From: Pandoraea sp.
Lineage (GTDB): Bacteria > Pseudomonadota > Gammaproteobacteria > Burkholderiales > Burkholderiaceae
Assembly (NCBI RefSeq): GCF_004297875.1
Contig: NZ_SCSK01000031.1
Location: 40,529 to 104,528, forward strand
Length of the DNA stretch: 64,000 bases
Direction of reading: 5' to 3'
Positions within the stretch are counted from its first letter, which is position 1. Each line of letters begins with the position of its first letter. This document shows positions 45,223 through 54,491 of the stretch, in pieces. The notes under the pieces were generated by a model. It made no database searches. It had not been told where the DNA came from and saw nothing but the letters and a program-made list of their open reading frames with translations. A program made the translations under genes and the position numbers.

Positions 45223-46241
45223 GCTTTTTCCGACCGCTCGAGTTCAGCCTTGGCCAGATTGCGCAGATGCCGCCGCAGGCGCACGATCCCCATGTCATGC
45301 TGATACAGGTGCTCGTACTGGTTGGCGTCGGGCTCCATGTTCTCGAGAATCTCGCGGTCCTGCTCGAGCACCGCCCAATGGCGCGCTTCGAGGCGGTTGC
45401 GATACAGGAAGCGCCACACGTCGCGCTGCCAGCCGCTGACCTTGCGGCAACGCCAATGGAACACCGCGGCCAGATTCGGGGCGATCGGCGTATAGCTGCC
45501 GATGATGATGAAGTTGCCGCCCGGGCCGCCGGTCTTCGGATAGGGGATCTCCAGGCGCATCCAGTGGATGCCGGTGTCGGCCCACTCGGTCCAGTCGAAG
45601 TTGACGTCGCGCTGCCCTTCTTTCTCGAAGATAAAGCCGTGCTCGGTGTCGCGGATGCGGAAATTCGCAGTGGTCTGGCCTGCGGCCATCGAATGCGACT
45701 GCTTGTGCAGGTACGTGCCGTGCATCGGATCCATCACATTGTCGAGCACGTAGCGGTAGTCGCCCTTCCACTCCGTGTAGCAGATGAACGACGAGTACGC
45801 GTCGCCGGTCAGCTCCTCGGGCAGATTCAGCGGCGGCGGCGTATCGATATTCGTGGTGGCGTTGTAGAGAAAGATCACGCCGGCCTGCTCCCGCACGTGA
45901 AAGCCGAGCCCCGCGCGCGAGCCTTCGAGCTTGCAACCGGGACTGCCCGGCACGCTGGTCACCACGCCATCGCAGCGCACCTGCACGCCGTGATAGCCGC
46001 ACTGGATGCGATCGCCCAGCACCACGCCCTTGGACAGCGGCGCGCCGCGATGCGGACAATGGTCCTCGAGCGCGCGAACCTGGCCTTCCTGGTCGCGCCA
46101 GAAGACCATCTTGCGGCCCAGCCGCTGCAACGACACCGGCTCATGACCGACCAAATTCGACGGGCAGATCGGGTACCACAAATTCACCAGACCGCGTTCC
46201 AGGACGGCATCGGTCACATCTTGCTGTTGATTCGTTTTCAT
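45219..46241 (-). CDS. Rieske non-heme iron oxygenase, catalytic subunit
   Basis: 340 residues. The Rieske site is C62/H64 (HCPHRGAP) and C81/H84 (CGYHG). The mononuclear iron ligands are in DNVMDPMHGTYLH, with H174 and H179. This is the single-component-type length (about 340) of the VanA/phthalate oxygenase group, not the 450-residue ring dioxygenases with beta subunits, and no beta subunit gene is present. It probably hydroxylates or O/N-demethylates an aromatic or heterocyclic acid using electrons from the PDR reductase encoded downstream. GGAGAG precedes ATG 46241. Confidence 0.93.
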   Translation of the reverse strand: MKTNQQQDVTDAVLERGLVNLWYPICPSNLVGHEPVSLQRLGRKMVFWRDQEGQVRALEDHCPHRGAPLSKGVVLGDRIQCGYHGVQVRCDGVVTSVPGSPGCKLEGSRAGLGFHVREQAGVIFLYNATTNIDTPPPLNLPEELTGDAYSSFICYTEWKGDYRYVLDNVMDPMHGTYLHKQSHSMAAGQTTANFRIRDTEHGFIFEKEGQRDVNFDWTEWADTGIHWMRLEIPYPKTGGPGGNFIIIGSYTPIAPNLAAVFHWRCRKVSGWQRDVWRFLYRNRLEARHWAVLEQDREILENMEPDANQYEHLYQHDMGIVRLRRHLRNLAKAELERSEKA

Positions 46242-46259
46242 GAAACTCTCCGCGGCGGC

Positions 46260-46478
46260 CTATTGACCCAGACGGGCCATTTCCTGGCAAAAATTCTGCT
46301 CGGTCCATGCGGTGCCGACCTGCGGTCCGGGACCGGCCTGATTCAGATAAGCGATCAGACCAGGCAATTCGACGATGCCCTGGGCAAATGCCCGCTCGAT
46401 CGAATCGCCCAGCAGGCTTTCATATTGCGTCGGCGGACGCAGCCGCGCCTGATGCGGCTCGAGATAACGTTCCATCAT
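46260..46478 (-). CDS. Small conserved-looking protein of the Rieske operon (72 residues)
   Basis: Starts at ATG 46478 (or the next codon, ATG 46475), with GGAGG upstream, and overlaps the preceding stop as ATGA. The sequence opens MERYLEPHQARLRPPTQYE and continues with one predicted helix rich region (SLLGDSIERAFAQGIVELPGLIAYLN). I recall small proteins with a recombinase-like helix domain next to Rieske genes, but cannot confirm. The tight packing between a coupled gene and the oxygenase argues for a role with the oxygenase, perhaps assembly or a subunit. Confidence 0.7.
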   Translation of the reverse strand: MMERYLEPHQARLRPPTQYESLLGDSIERAFAQGIVELPGLIAYLNQAGPGPQVGTAWTEQNFCQEMARLGQ

Positions 46479-46801
46479 TGACCTCCATTGCGAACCCGCT
46501 CGCGAATCCGTTCGCGCACCGGGACAAAATCATAGGTGGGATAACATTCCGTGCGAAACACGCCCCAGGCCGAGCGCTCCAGCTCGAGGTTGACCACCGG
46601 CAGCAGGGCCGGCGGCAATTCCAGCGTGACGATCTGGCCAAACCCCATCGCCACGGTCCACGACACCACGCGCGCGCCTTCGGGCGGAAACCGCTCCCAC
46701 CAGTCGGCGGCCTTCAGGCGCGACTGAAACGCGTCGAGATTGTTCGACTGATCGTGCTTCAGGAAAACCGTCAGCAGCATCGTCGAGGGGTCGCTTGCCA
46801 T
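46475..46801 (-). CDS. Hypothetical protein, possible small dimeric alpha/beta barrel
   Basis: 108 residues. The pattern MLLTVFLKHDQSNNLDAFQSRLKAADWWERFPPEGARVVSWTVAMGFGQIVTLELPP, alternating strands and a helix, resembles muconolactone isomerase-like or ABM-type dimeric barrels. I do not recognise a precise family. It follows the binding-protein gene by 16 bases and overlaps the next gene as ATGA. Its place just before the Rieske oxygenase suggests a pathway isomerase, lactone-handling enzyme or accessory subunit. Confidence 0.72.
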   Translation of the reverse strand: MASDPSTMLLTVFLKHDQSNNLDAFQSRLKAADWWERFPPEGARVVSWTVAMGFGQIVTLELPPALLPVVNLELERSAWGVFRTECYPTYDFVPVRERIRERVRNGGQ

Positions 46802-46817
46802 GGCGCGGGCTCCGTGC

Positions 46818-47837
46818 TTATTTGACGAACTGATTGGTAAACAAGTCTTTCACATCGGTCTTTTTGCTCACGACTTTTTCCTTGACGTAAAAGTCCTGCA
46901 GCTTCTCGACGCGCGCCGGATCGAACGCGCCGAGCGTCGCCTGACCCGGATAGACGTCGGTGGCGTAGTAGGTCAACACCTTCTGCACTTCGGCCTCGTG
47001 CCCCTTGTAGGACGGCACCGCGGCCACATAGGCTTTTGCCGCGGCAGCCGGGTCCTTCATGATCTCGGCCAACGCCGTCAGCGTCGCATGCACGAATTTG
47101 CCAACCATCGCCGGGCGCTCGGCGATGGTCTTGTCGGAGGCCAGGATCGCCTGGGCCATGCCCGGGAAATACTTGTCGGTCGAAGTCATGACGACCTTGG
47201 TCCCGGCATTTTGCACGTCGAAGCCCCACTCGGGCACGCCCACCAATGCCTGCGCCTTGCCGGCGGCAACCTGCTGCCACACGCCCGCCGGGCCGGCCGC
47301 CTGGATGTGCACGTCATTGCGGCTCAGGCCGGCGCTGGCCAGCACGGCGAGCGTCGCGTAGAACGAGGTGTCCTGATAAGCGAGCACGGTAATCGTCTTG
47401 CCCTTGAGATCGGCCGGCGTCTTGATATTGGCATCGGCGCGGGTGACCAATTGGTGCAGCGTGCGGCCGCCCAACAACGCCACGCCTTTGATCGGAATGC
47501 CGTTCTGGCGCAGGATGATCGGGGTATCCCCCAGGCCATCGCCCAGGTCGCCATTGCCGGCGGCCAGTTGCTTGCCGACTTCGGCGCCGCCCTGCACGGT
47601 AATGAAGCGCACCGACAGGCCTTCTTTTGCATAATAGCCCTGCTTGTCGGCCAGCATCAGCGGCGCGAAGGCGATCATATTGGCCGGTGCCGGCAGCAAA
47701 AACGTGATCTGCTGCGTTTGCGCGCGCGCGGTGCCGGCGGCGGCCAGCGCGGCCGCGCCCAGCACGCCGGCCATCGCCAGGCGGCGCGACATGCGCGCGG
47801 AAAAATGCCGGACGGATTCAGAGAATTTTGAAGACAT
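46818..47837 (-). CDS. ABC transporter substrate-binding protein, NitT/TauT type
   Basis: 339 residues from ATG 47837, preceded by GAGGAG. The first 35 or so residues form a long signal peptide with a twin-arginine-like SRRLAMAGVLGAAALAAAGTARA segment. The mature protein reads QITFLLPAPANMIAFAPLMLADKQGYYAKEGLSVRFI, usual for sulfonate, taurine and pyrimidine-precursor binding proteins. It works with the permease and ATPase encoded at the 5' end of the same operon, about 8 kb upstream. Splitting the importer genes to either end of a catabolic operon is uncommon but seen. Confidence 0.9.
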   Translation of the reverse strand: MSSKFSESVRHFSARMSRRLAMAGVLGAAALAAAGTARAQTQQITFLLPAPANMIAFAPLMLADKQGYYAKEGLSVRFITVQGGAEVGKQLAAGNGDLGDGLGDTPIILRQNGIPIKGVALLGGRTLHQLVTRADANIKTPADLKGKTITVLAYQDTSFYATLAVLASAGLSRNDVHIQAAGPAGVWQQVAAGKAQALVGVPEWGFDVQNAGTKVVMTSTDKYFPGMAQAILASDKTIAERPAMVGKFVHATLTALAEIMKDPAAAAKAYVAAVPSYKGHEAEVQKVLTYYATDVYPGQATLGAFDPARVEKLQDFYVKEKVVSKKTDVKDLFTNQFVK

Positions 47838-47901
47838 GGACTCCTCGCTCAAGGTAAGAGAAATTGCCTGGCGACTCCCCCGTCGCCGTGGGTAACAGCA
47901 T

Positions 47902-49398
47902 TCATGCGCCCGCGGCCCAAGGCAGCGGCGCCTCGTTCAGGCCCCAATACAGGCTTTTCTGCTGGGTGTATTCGAGCAGGCCCAGACGGCCTTTTTCGCG
48001 CCCCACCCCGCTTTCCTTCCAGCCGCCGAAAGGGGTGGAAATCGAAAACTGCTTGTACGTATTGATCCAGACGGTACCGGTCTCGAGCGCACGGGCCACG
48101 CGCCAGGCGCGCTTGTAGTCGCGCGTCCAGATGCCGGCGGCCAGGCCGTAGACGCTGTCGTTGGCCTGGCGCAGCAGATCGGCTTCGTCGTCGAACGCCA
48201 TCACGGCCAGCACCGGACCGAAAATCTCCTCGCGGCACATGCGCGCTTCGTTGTTCAGGCCCGCGAGAATCGTCGGCAAATAGAAATAACCCTTGTCGCG
48301 CCCCTCGCCGGCCGGCCGCGCCCCGCCGCACAGCAGGCGCCCGCCCTCGGCCAGGCCGAGCTCGACGTAGCGCTCGATCGAGGCGCGGTGAGCCCCGGTG
48401 ACCAGCGGCCCCATCTGGGTATCCTCGCGCAGCGGGTCGCCCACGCGCAGCGCGCGCGCGCCGGCGACCAGCCGTTCGACGAACGCATCGTGCACCGAGG
48501 CATGAACGAACAGGCGCGAACCGGCGATGCACGACTCGCCCGACGAGCTGAAAATGCCGTACAGCACGCCGGCCACCGCATGATCGAGATCGGCGTCGGC
48601 GAATACCATGGTGGGCGACTTGCCGCCCAATTCGAGCGACACCGGCATGAGCTTGTCGGCCGCCAGGCGCGCGATGCCGCGCCCGACTTCGGTGCCGCCG
48701 GTGAATGCGACCTTCTTGACCTTGGGGTGGCGCACCAGTGCGTCGCCGATGATCGAACCCTTGCCCGGCAGCACGCTGAGCACGCCCGGCGGCACGCCGG
48801 CCTCCAGGCAAATGCGGCCGAGTTCGAGCGACACCAGCGGCGTGACTTCAGCCGGCTTGAGCACCACCGCGTTGCCGGCGGCCAGCGCGGGCGCCAGCTT
48901 TTGCGCGTCGGAGGCGATCGGCGAATTCCACGGCGTGATCGCCGCGACTACCCCCAGCGGCTCGTGCACGCTCATGCTCAGGTAGTCGCCGCGCTGCGGC
49001 GTGAGATTTTCTTCGAGCGTCTCCAGACACGCCGCGAAATAGCGGAACGTGCCGGCCGCGCTGGCCACCAGCGCGCGCGTCTCGCTGATCGGCTTGCCGT
49101 TGTCGCGCCGTTGCAAATGCGCGAGCGGCTCCGCGCGCGCCTGAATCAGGTCGGCGATGCGGTGCAGCACCGCGGCGCGCTGATGCGGCTTGAGCCCCGA
49201 CCAGTCGGCACGGCGCCACGCGGCATCGGCCGCCTCCACCGCCTCGGCCGCGTCGCTCGCGTCGGCCGCGGCGATTTCGGCGTTGACGCTTTCGTCGGCC
49301 GGATACAGGCTGGCGTAGCGCGCGCCGCGCCCGGCACGCCACTGGCCACCGACCAGAATGTCGCTGGAGAAGTTATTCAACAAATCGTTTGCACTCAT
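47902..49398 (-). CDS. Aldehyde dehydrogenase (NAD(P)-dependent)
   Basis: 498 residues of the classical superfamily with N158 (TPWNSP), K181 (LKPAE), E256 (LELGGK) and catalytic C290 (SSGESCIAG). The C-terminal FGGWKESGVGREKG is also present. The hydroxymuconic/aminomuconic semialdehyde and betaine aldehyde dehydrogenases are close in style. With a ring-cleavage enzyme and RidA in the same operon, a semialdehyde ring-fission product is a reasonable substrate (inference). Weak ribosome site; starts 24 bases after the AspDH stop. Confidence 0.93.
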   Translation of the reverse strand: MSANDLLNNFSSDILVGGQWRAGRGARYASLYPADESVNAEIAAADASDAAEAVEAADAAWRRADWSGLKPHQRAAVLHRIADLIQARAEPLAHLQRRDNGKPISETRALVASAAGTFRYFAACLETLEENLTPQRGDYLSMSVHEPLGVVAAITPWNSPIASDAQKLAPALAAGNAVVLKPAEVTPLVSLELGRICLEAGVPPGVLSVLPGKGSIIGDALVRHPKVKKVAFTGGTEVGRGIARLAADKLMPVSLELGGKSPTMVFADADLDHAVAGVLYGIFSSSGESCIAGSRLFVHASVHDAFVERLVAGARALRVGDPLREDTQMGPLVTGAHRASIERYVELGLAEGGRLLCGGARPAGEGRDKGYFYLPTILAGLNNEARMCREEIFGPVLAVMAFDDEADLLRQANDSVYGLAAGIWTRDYKRAWRVARALETGTVWINTYKQFSISTPFGGWKESGVGREKGRLGLLEYTQQKSLYWGLNEAPLPWAAGA

Positions 49399-49422
49399 GA
49401 TGTAGGCCTGACGTTTCGACTT

Positions 49423-50241
49423 TCAGATCACGCAGCGCGCGACGCGATTGCGCAGCGCGCGAATCGCGCTGAACGCGGTCAATGCTGAGGTCTTGGGGTT
49501 GTCGGGCAACGGCTTGCCCGCCATTTCCAGCGACATGTCGCCGAACGCGCCGCGCGCATGGATGTGGTGCACATTGCGGGTGACCGCCGGATCGGCGATC
49601 AGCCGCACGCGGGTGCGATCGAGCCCGAGTCCGGCCAGCGCCACCGTGGCAGCCACATTGGCGTTCTTCGGGTACAGGCGCGCGGCGTCGCGCGCGCTGC
49701 CTTCGAAAATCACCGTGGCATCGCGCAGCGAGGCGAGATCGACCACCGACTCCGCAGGCGTGCCCTGCCAGCCCAGCGGCGGCTTGCGGCCCGTATAGAC
49801 GACCTCGTCGAGTCCACCCTGGCGGGCCGCGGCCAGCGCATCGATGCCGCCGATTGCGCCGGACAGCAGCGTAACCGTGGCGCCGCCTTCGCGCGCGGCC
49901 TGTTCCAGCGCATCGAGCAACGCGACATCCGACAGCGCGCCGATCGAGGCCACCGCGCAATCGACGCCGGCCTTGAGCAGCGGCACCACGTGGCCGGCCA
50001 ACGCGCTGTGGCCAGCGCATTCGAGCACGTAGTCGGGCCGCCCGCCGAGTTGCGCGGTGGAGGTGATCACCTCGACGCCGGGCTGCACGCTGTGGCGCAC
50101 CCGCTCGGCATCGCGCTCGGGCACGATGACGTGCCCCACATGCAGCGTCTGATCGTGTTCGAACTCGTGATAGACCATCGAGCCGATGGCGCCAAAGCCG
50201 ATCAGCGCGACATCGACCGGGTGAGCGGCGGCGTCACGCAT
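49423..50241 (-). CDS. Aspartate dehydrogenase (NadX-like)
   Basis: 272 residues from ATG 50241, overlapping the ThDP gene by eight bases; the longer frame upstream is a shadow. An N-terminal Rossmann fold starts [13 protein letters not shown]. The catalytic region [20 protein letters not shown] (224-243) and the C-terminal [19 protein letters not shown] are family signatures. Characterised members convert L-aspartate to oxaloacetate with NAD(P). Such homologues recur in Burkholderiales catabolic operons, where the true substrate may be an amino acid or imine formed in the pathway. That is inference. Confidence 0.9.
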   Translation of the reverse strand: MRDAAAHPVDVALIGFGAIGSMVYHEFEHDQTLHVGHVIVPERDAERVRHSVQPGVEVITSTAQLGGRPDYVLECAGHSALAGHVVPLLKAGVDCAVASIGALSDVALLDALEQAAREGGATVTLLSGAIGGIDALAAARQGGLDEVVYTGRKPPLGWQGTPAESVVDLASLRDATVIFEGSARDAARLYPKNANVAATVALAGLGLDRTRVRLIADPAVTRNVHHIHARGAFGDMSLEMAGKPLPDNPKTSALTAFSAIRALRNRVARCVI

Positions 50242-51886
50242 GGGCCGGCTCCCGTACCGGCGGGCCGGCGAATTGCGCGGCGAACTGGCCCACCGAGAGC
50301 ATGTCGACTTCGAGCAGCACCGGGCCGTCATGCGCCAGCCCGCGCGCGATGGCGGCTTCGGCCTGGTCGATCGCATCGATCTTTTCGTGGCGCATGCCCA
50401 GGCTCGCGCAGAATGCCGCAAACTCCGGTTGGTGCAGATCGACGTAACAGCGGCGTCCGCCATATTGGGCGTCCTGGATATTGCGGATCACGCCGTAGCA
50501 TTTGTCGTTCATCAGAATCACCAGCAGGTTGGCGCGCTCCTGCACCGCCGTGGCCAGCTCACCGACATTGACCATCAAGCCACCGTCGCCCACCAGGCAG
50601 ACGGTCTTTTGCGCGGCCCCGGCCAGCGCCGCGCCGATGCCCATCTGCAGGCCCTGGCCGATGCCGCCGCCCAAGGCGTGAACGCCGGCGCGCGGCGAGA
50701 AAATCTTGAGCAGGCGGTTGCCCCAGGTGCTGTTGGAAATCGTGACGTCGCGCACCCAGTTATAGTCGCGCCCGACCGCCCGCTGCAGCGCCTCGACCAG
50801 ATGACGATACGGCCCGAGCCCTTCGGCGACCTGCTGGACTGCACGCTCGCGGGTGGCGGCCAGGTCGGGCAGGAAGGCCGGATCGATCGCGATGCGCCCG
50901 GCCAGCTTGTCGGCCAGCGCATTGAGCACCGCGCTGGCGTCGCCATGGACGAACAGCTCGTTCGGGTAGCCGCGATTGTCGGCCAGCGCATCGGCGTCGA
51001 TGCGGTACAGCGGGCTCGGCAACTTGAGCTTGTATTTGAGCGTCTCGTTGCCGCGCAGGCGCGAGCCCACCACCAGCAGCGCGTCGCAGGTCTTGTAGAA
51101 GGCCTCGGCGGCCGGATGCACGTTGAAGGCGCCGAGCGTGGCGCGATGGTCTTCCGGCACGATGCCGCGCCCCTGGACGCTGGTCACCACGCCAAAACCC
51201 ATGTCGAGCAAGCGGTGTACCGCGGCACCGGCGCCGCGCGCACCGCCGCCCAGCCACAGCAGCGGACGGCGTGCGCCGGCCAGCGCATCGGCCAGGCGCG
51301 CGACCCGCGCGTCATCGTGGCTGCCAATGCCGACGTGCGGCGCGGCAATGTCCACCGGCCAGTCGATCGCGGCGGCCTGAATGTCGATCGGGATCTCCAC
51401 GCTGACCGGGCCGCTGGGCGCGCTTTGCGCAACCCGCACTGCCTCGCGCAGGGTCGCCAGCACGGTGTCGGCCGAACGCACGCGGTATGCCGCCTTCGAC
51501 ACGGCGGTGAGCATGGTCAATTGGTCCGGGGCTTCATGGATGTAGGCCAGGTCGCGGTCGAGATATTCGGTTTCGATTTGCCCGGTGATATGCAGCAGCG
51601 GCGTGCCAGCCGTGAGGGCCTCGACCATCGCGCCGGCGGCATTGCCCGCAGCCGTGCCGGTACTGGTAAAGGCCACGCCGAGGCCGCCGGAGACGCGCGC
51701 CAGGCCATCGGCCATGTTGACGGCGCCGGCTTCGCCACGCGCACCGACATAGCGGATGCAATTGCGCCGGGCAATCGCGTCGAGGATCGGCATGTTGTGG
51801 ATCGAGATCACGCCGAACGCGGTTTTCACACCGCACTGCTCGAGAAACGCCGCGATCAGTTCGCCCACGGTGGTTTGTTTAGACAT
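50234..51886 (-). CDS. Thiamine diphosphate-dependent enzyme (acetolactate synthase-like)
   Basis: 550 residues with the three-domain ThDP layout. The PYR domain has E52 in [14 protein letters not shown], and the central domain runs about 190-330. The PP domain carries the ThDP/Mg motif [11 protein letters not shown]...ILMNDKCYG at about 437-468. It is related to acetolactate synthase, benzoylformate decarboxylase and similar 2-oxoacid enzymes, but no small subunit is near. Probably decarboxylates or ligates a 2-oxoacid pathway intermediate. Its start overlaps the SDR gene upstream by eight bases. Confidence 0.88.
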   Translation of the reverse strand: MSKQTTVGELIAAFLEQCGVKTAFGVISIHNMPILDAIARRNCIRYVGARGEAGAVNMADGLARVSGGLGVAFTSTGTAAGNAAGAMVEALTAGTPLLHITGQIETEYLDRDLAYIHEAPDQLTMLTAVSKAAYRVRSADTVLATLREAVRVAQSAPSGPVSVEIPIDIQAAAIDWPVDIAAPHVGIGSHDDARVARLADALAGARRPLLWLGGGARGAGAAVHRLLDMGFGVVTSVQGRGIVPEDHRATLGAFNVHPAAEAFYKTCDALLVVGSRLRGNETLKYKLKLPSPLYRIDADALADNRGYPNELFVHGDASAVLNALADKLAGRIAIDPAFLPDLAATRERAVQQVAEGLGPYRHLVEALQRAVGRDYNWVRDVTISNSTWGNRLLKIFSPRAGVHALGGGIGQGLQMGIGAALAGAAQKTVCLVGDGGLMVNVGELATAVQERANLLVILMNDKCYGVIRNIQDAQYGGRRCYVDLHQPEFAAFCASLGMRHEKIDAIDQAEAAIARGLAHDGPVLLEVDMLSVGQFAAQFAGPPVREPAHA

Positions 51887-52676
51887 GTCTTGCTAAGCCT
51901 CCAGAAACATCGAGATGGCTGCCCGTCGTGTACGAGGACAAGGCGGTTGCCAGAAAAAATATGGCCGACGCGGCTTCTTCGGGGCGGCCGAGCCGACCCA
52001 GCTGAATCCCTTTCTTGTGCGCGAGCTCCTGCGTCCAGTCCTCCCAGCTTTGCCCTGGCGCGGCCTGCGCGGCAAAGCGCCGGCGCCACTGGCCGGACTC
52101 GACCAGACCGATCAGGATCGCGTTGACGCGAATCCCGTCGGGCGCGAATTCGGTGGCCATCGAACGCACCAGGTTCTGCACGCCGGCGCGCGCCGAGGAG
52201 GTCGCCACCATATGCGGCTCCGGCTGCAGCGCCAGCAGCGAATTGACGCAGACGATGGTCGCCGGGGCGGCCGCGCGCAGCATCGGCAAGAACGCGCGCG
52301 TGGGCCGGATGATGCTGAAGTACTTGAGCTCGAGCTCTTCGCGCCATGCGTCGTCGGTGGTGTCGGCGAATTTGGAGACGCGGCCCTGACCTGCGTTGTT
52401 GATCAGCATGTCGACCCGGCCGAAGCGTTCCCGCACCTGCCCGGCGAATGCCGCGACGTCATCGGCGGCGAGCACGTCGCAACGCGCGGCAAGCAGCTGC
52501 GCATCCGGATGCCGCTCGCGCAACCTCGCTTCGGCCGTGGCCAGACGCTCGGGGTCGCGCCCGCAGACGGCTACCGAGGCGCCGGCCGCAAGAAACATCT
52601 CGGCGCTGGCCAGCCCGATCCCGGAGGAGCCCCCCGTGACTACGGCCACCCGCCCGCTGAGGTCTATCTTCATCAT
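51879..52676 (-). CDS. SDR-fold protein lacking the catalytic Tyr and Lys
   Basis: 265 residues. The cofactor loop TGGSSGIG (14-21), NNAG and the catalytic-type S146 are intact, and the C-terminal SGSHLDVSGGL-like end is normal. However, the YxxxK pair that should lie 13 residues after S146 is replaced by T159 and R163 (in MVATSSARAG). So it either uses another acid/base, acts on an unusual substrate, or has a non-redox role. Start coupled to the IclR gene as ATGA; stop overlaps the ThDP gene. Confidence 0.85.
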   Translation of the reverse strand: MMKIDLSGRVAVVTGGSSGIGLASAEMFLAAGASVAVCGRDPERLATAEARLRERHPDAQLLAARCDVLAADDVAAFAGQVRERFGRVDMLINNAGQGRVSKFADTTDDAWREELELKYFSIIRPTRAFLPMLRAAAPATIVCVNSLLALQPEPHMVATSSARAGVQNLVRSMATEFAPDGIRVNAILIGLVESGQWRRRFAAQAAPGQSWEDWTQELAHKKGIQLGRLGRPEEAASAIFFLATALSSYTTGSHLDVSGGLARHV

Positions 52677-53539
52677 TTGATTTCCATTGATTCACGTGCC
52701 GGCGACGGTGCCTGAGCCGCTGGCGCCGGCCGGTAGTTCAGGCGACGCGACAGATCGGCGGCCGCTTGCCTGACCTGCCCCACCAAATCGCTGTCGAGCA
52801 GCGGTTGATCGATTTCGGCGCGCGGGATGGTGACCGTCACGGCCGCGACAATGCGCCCGAGATCGCTGCGCACCGGTGCGCTGACCACCGAGATGCCGCG
52901 CTCGAACGACGACGAACTCACCGCGTAGCCGCGTGCGGCATCCTCGCGCACCCGCTCGTACAGGTCGTGCACGGTGGCCGGGGTTTGCGCGGTGAATTTC
53001 TCCAGGCGTCCCTCCGGGTACAGCCGCGTGAGTTCGTCGAGTGTCAGGTCGCCCATCAGCACGTGACCATGCACGGTGGCGTGCGCCGGCAGCCGCGTGC
53101 CGACATTGACCTTGATCGAGCTGAACACCGGCGCCACGCTTTGCGCCTTGGCGACAAACACGATGTCGCGTCCGTCGCGGATCACGATGTGGCTGGTGAA
53201 GCCGGTCGCGTCACGCAGCTTCTCCAGCACCGGAATGCCGTGGTCGGTCAGCTCGAGCGAGCTCAGGTATTCGAAGCCCAGGCGCAGCACCGCCACGCCC
53301 AGACGGAAATTCTTGTCGCCGCCGGCACGTTCGAGAAAGCCCATCGACTCGAGCGTCTGCAGCAGGCGGAAGACGGTCGTGCGGGGAATGCCGAGACGAC
53401 GCGAGAGCTCCGGCGCGCCCAGCACCGGCTCGCGCGGGGTGAACTCGGTGAGAATCTTCAGTCCGCGCTCGAGCCCCGGCACCGAGTAACGGGACTCGGC
53501 GGCGTCTGCCTTGTCTTGATTGTCCATTGGGCTGTTCAT
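52673..53539 (-). CDS. IclR-family transcriptional regulator (paralogue 2, inside operon)
   Basis: 288 residues from ATG 53539 (ATG 53527 possible). The winged helix-turn-helix spans about 20-85 (ELSRRLGIPRTTVFRLLQTLESMGFLER) and the effector domain about 100-265. It is embedded in the catabolic operon with ATGA overlaps on both sides, so it is made together with the enzymes and could give feedback. It is the closest relative in the window to the regulator at 41956. Candidate binder of the GTTCCATATTTGGAAC-type palindromes at the operon and porin promoters. Confidence 0.9.
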   Translation of the reverse strand: MNSPMDNQDKADAAESRYSVPGLERGLKILTEFTPREPVLGAPELSRRLGIPRTTVFRLLQTLESMGFLERAGGDKNFRLGVAVLRLGFEYLSSLELTDHGIPVLEKLRDATGFTSHIVIRDGRDIVFVAKAQSVAPVFSSIKVNVGTRLPAHATVHGHVLMGDLTLDELTRLYPEGRLEKFTAQTPATVHDLYERVREDAARGYAVSSSSFERGISVVSAPVRSDLGRIVAAVTVTIPRAEIDQPLLDSDLVGQVRQAAADLSRRLNYRPAPAAQAPSPARESMEIK

Positions 53540-54477
53540 GACTTTGAAGCGCTGGCGCTTGCGTTGGCCCGCCGGCTGAGCGCTTCGATCAATGCATTCA
53601 GCGACGACGGTGTTTCGATATAGCAGGCATGGCCCGCGCCCTCGATGCGTTGCAGCGGCACGCGCGCGGCCGCCGCGATCGGCTCGCAAGCGGCGGGCGG
53701 GGTTATCGCATCGGCAGCGCCCACGACGACCTCGACCGGTCCGGCGTAGTCCACCAGATCGGCAGCCAGATCGGCTTGCGCGAGCAGATGCGTGGCTTGC
53801 CGGTAACCGTCGGGGACGATGCGCGCCATGTTCCATTGGACCCAGGCGCGTGCGCCGGGCTCGGCGTGCGGCGCCAGCAGATTGGCGCTGCGCTGGGCCG
53901 CCAGGCCGGCCGGACCGAGCGATTCGAGCAGAGCCAGGCGCGCGTCGCGCTTGGCCGCGCGTTGCTCGGCCGAGGCGGCGCCGTAGCCGGCCGCGGGCGA
54001 ACACAGCAGCAAACCGCTTACGCGCTGCGGCGCCACGCGCGCGAAGGCACCGGCCATCACCGCGCCGAGCGAGTGTCCAACCAGCAGCACACGTTCGATC
54101 GCCAGCGCATCGAGCCACGCCGCCAGCGCATCGGCATAGTCGGCCGCGACCGGTTCGCGCGCGGCCAGCGGCGCCGACTCGCCATAACCGGGAGCGTCCC
54201 AAGCCAGCACGCGATGCGTGGCGCCGAGCGCTTCGAGCTGGGCCAGCCACGACGGCGCGCCCGACCCGATGCCGTGCAGCAGCACCAACGGCGTGCCCGC
54301 CGTCGACGCGCCGGCTTCGCGATAGCCGATCTGGCCGGCGCGCGTGCTCACGCGGCGCGCCGGGAACCCGGCCAGCCGCTCGAGCAGGGCCGCCTGCGCG
54401 CTCGCCAGCAGCTCCGGCGTGGCGGACGTGGCGCTCGGGGGCGGCGACATGGGCGCGTCGTTGGCGTTCGAATGCAT
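53536..54477 (-). CDS. Alpha/beta-fold hydrolase (meta-cleavage hydrolase-like)
   Basis: 313 residues from ATG 54477 (ATG 54450 possible). Oxyanion motif HGIGSG (68-73), nucleophile S136 in GHSLG, an acid in GAADAITPP and a histidine in GAGHACYIETP complete the triad. The pattern matches MhpC/BphD-like hydrolases that cut C-C bonds in ring-fission products, but also many esterases. In an operon with an extradiol-type protein, a C-C or ester/lactone hydrolase role is reasonable. Its stop overlaps the IclR start as ATGA. Confidence 0.87.
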   Translation of the reverse strand: MHSNANDAPMSPPPSATSATPELLASAQAALLERLAGFPARRVSTRAGQIGYREAGASTAGTPLVLLHGIGSGAPSWLAQLEALGATHRVLAWDAPGYGESAPLAAREPVAADYADALAAWLDALAIERVLLVGHSLGAVMAGAFARVAPQRVSGLLLCSPAAGYGAASAEQRAAKRDARLALLESLGPAGLAAQRSANLLAPHAEPGARAWVQWNMARIVPDGYRQATHLLAQADLAADLVDYAGPVEVVVGAADAITPPAACEPIAAAARVPLQRIEGAGHACYIETPSSLNALIEALSRRANASASASKS

Positions 54478-54491
54478 GGCGGGTCCTGGCC

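Noticed and set aside
50240..52126. Plus-strand open frame of 628 codons
   Set aside because: Shadow of the ThDP enzyme and SDR genes, which are clear family members in the other orientation.
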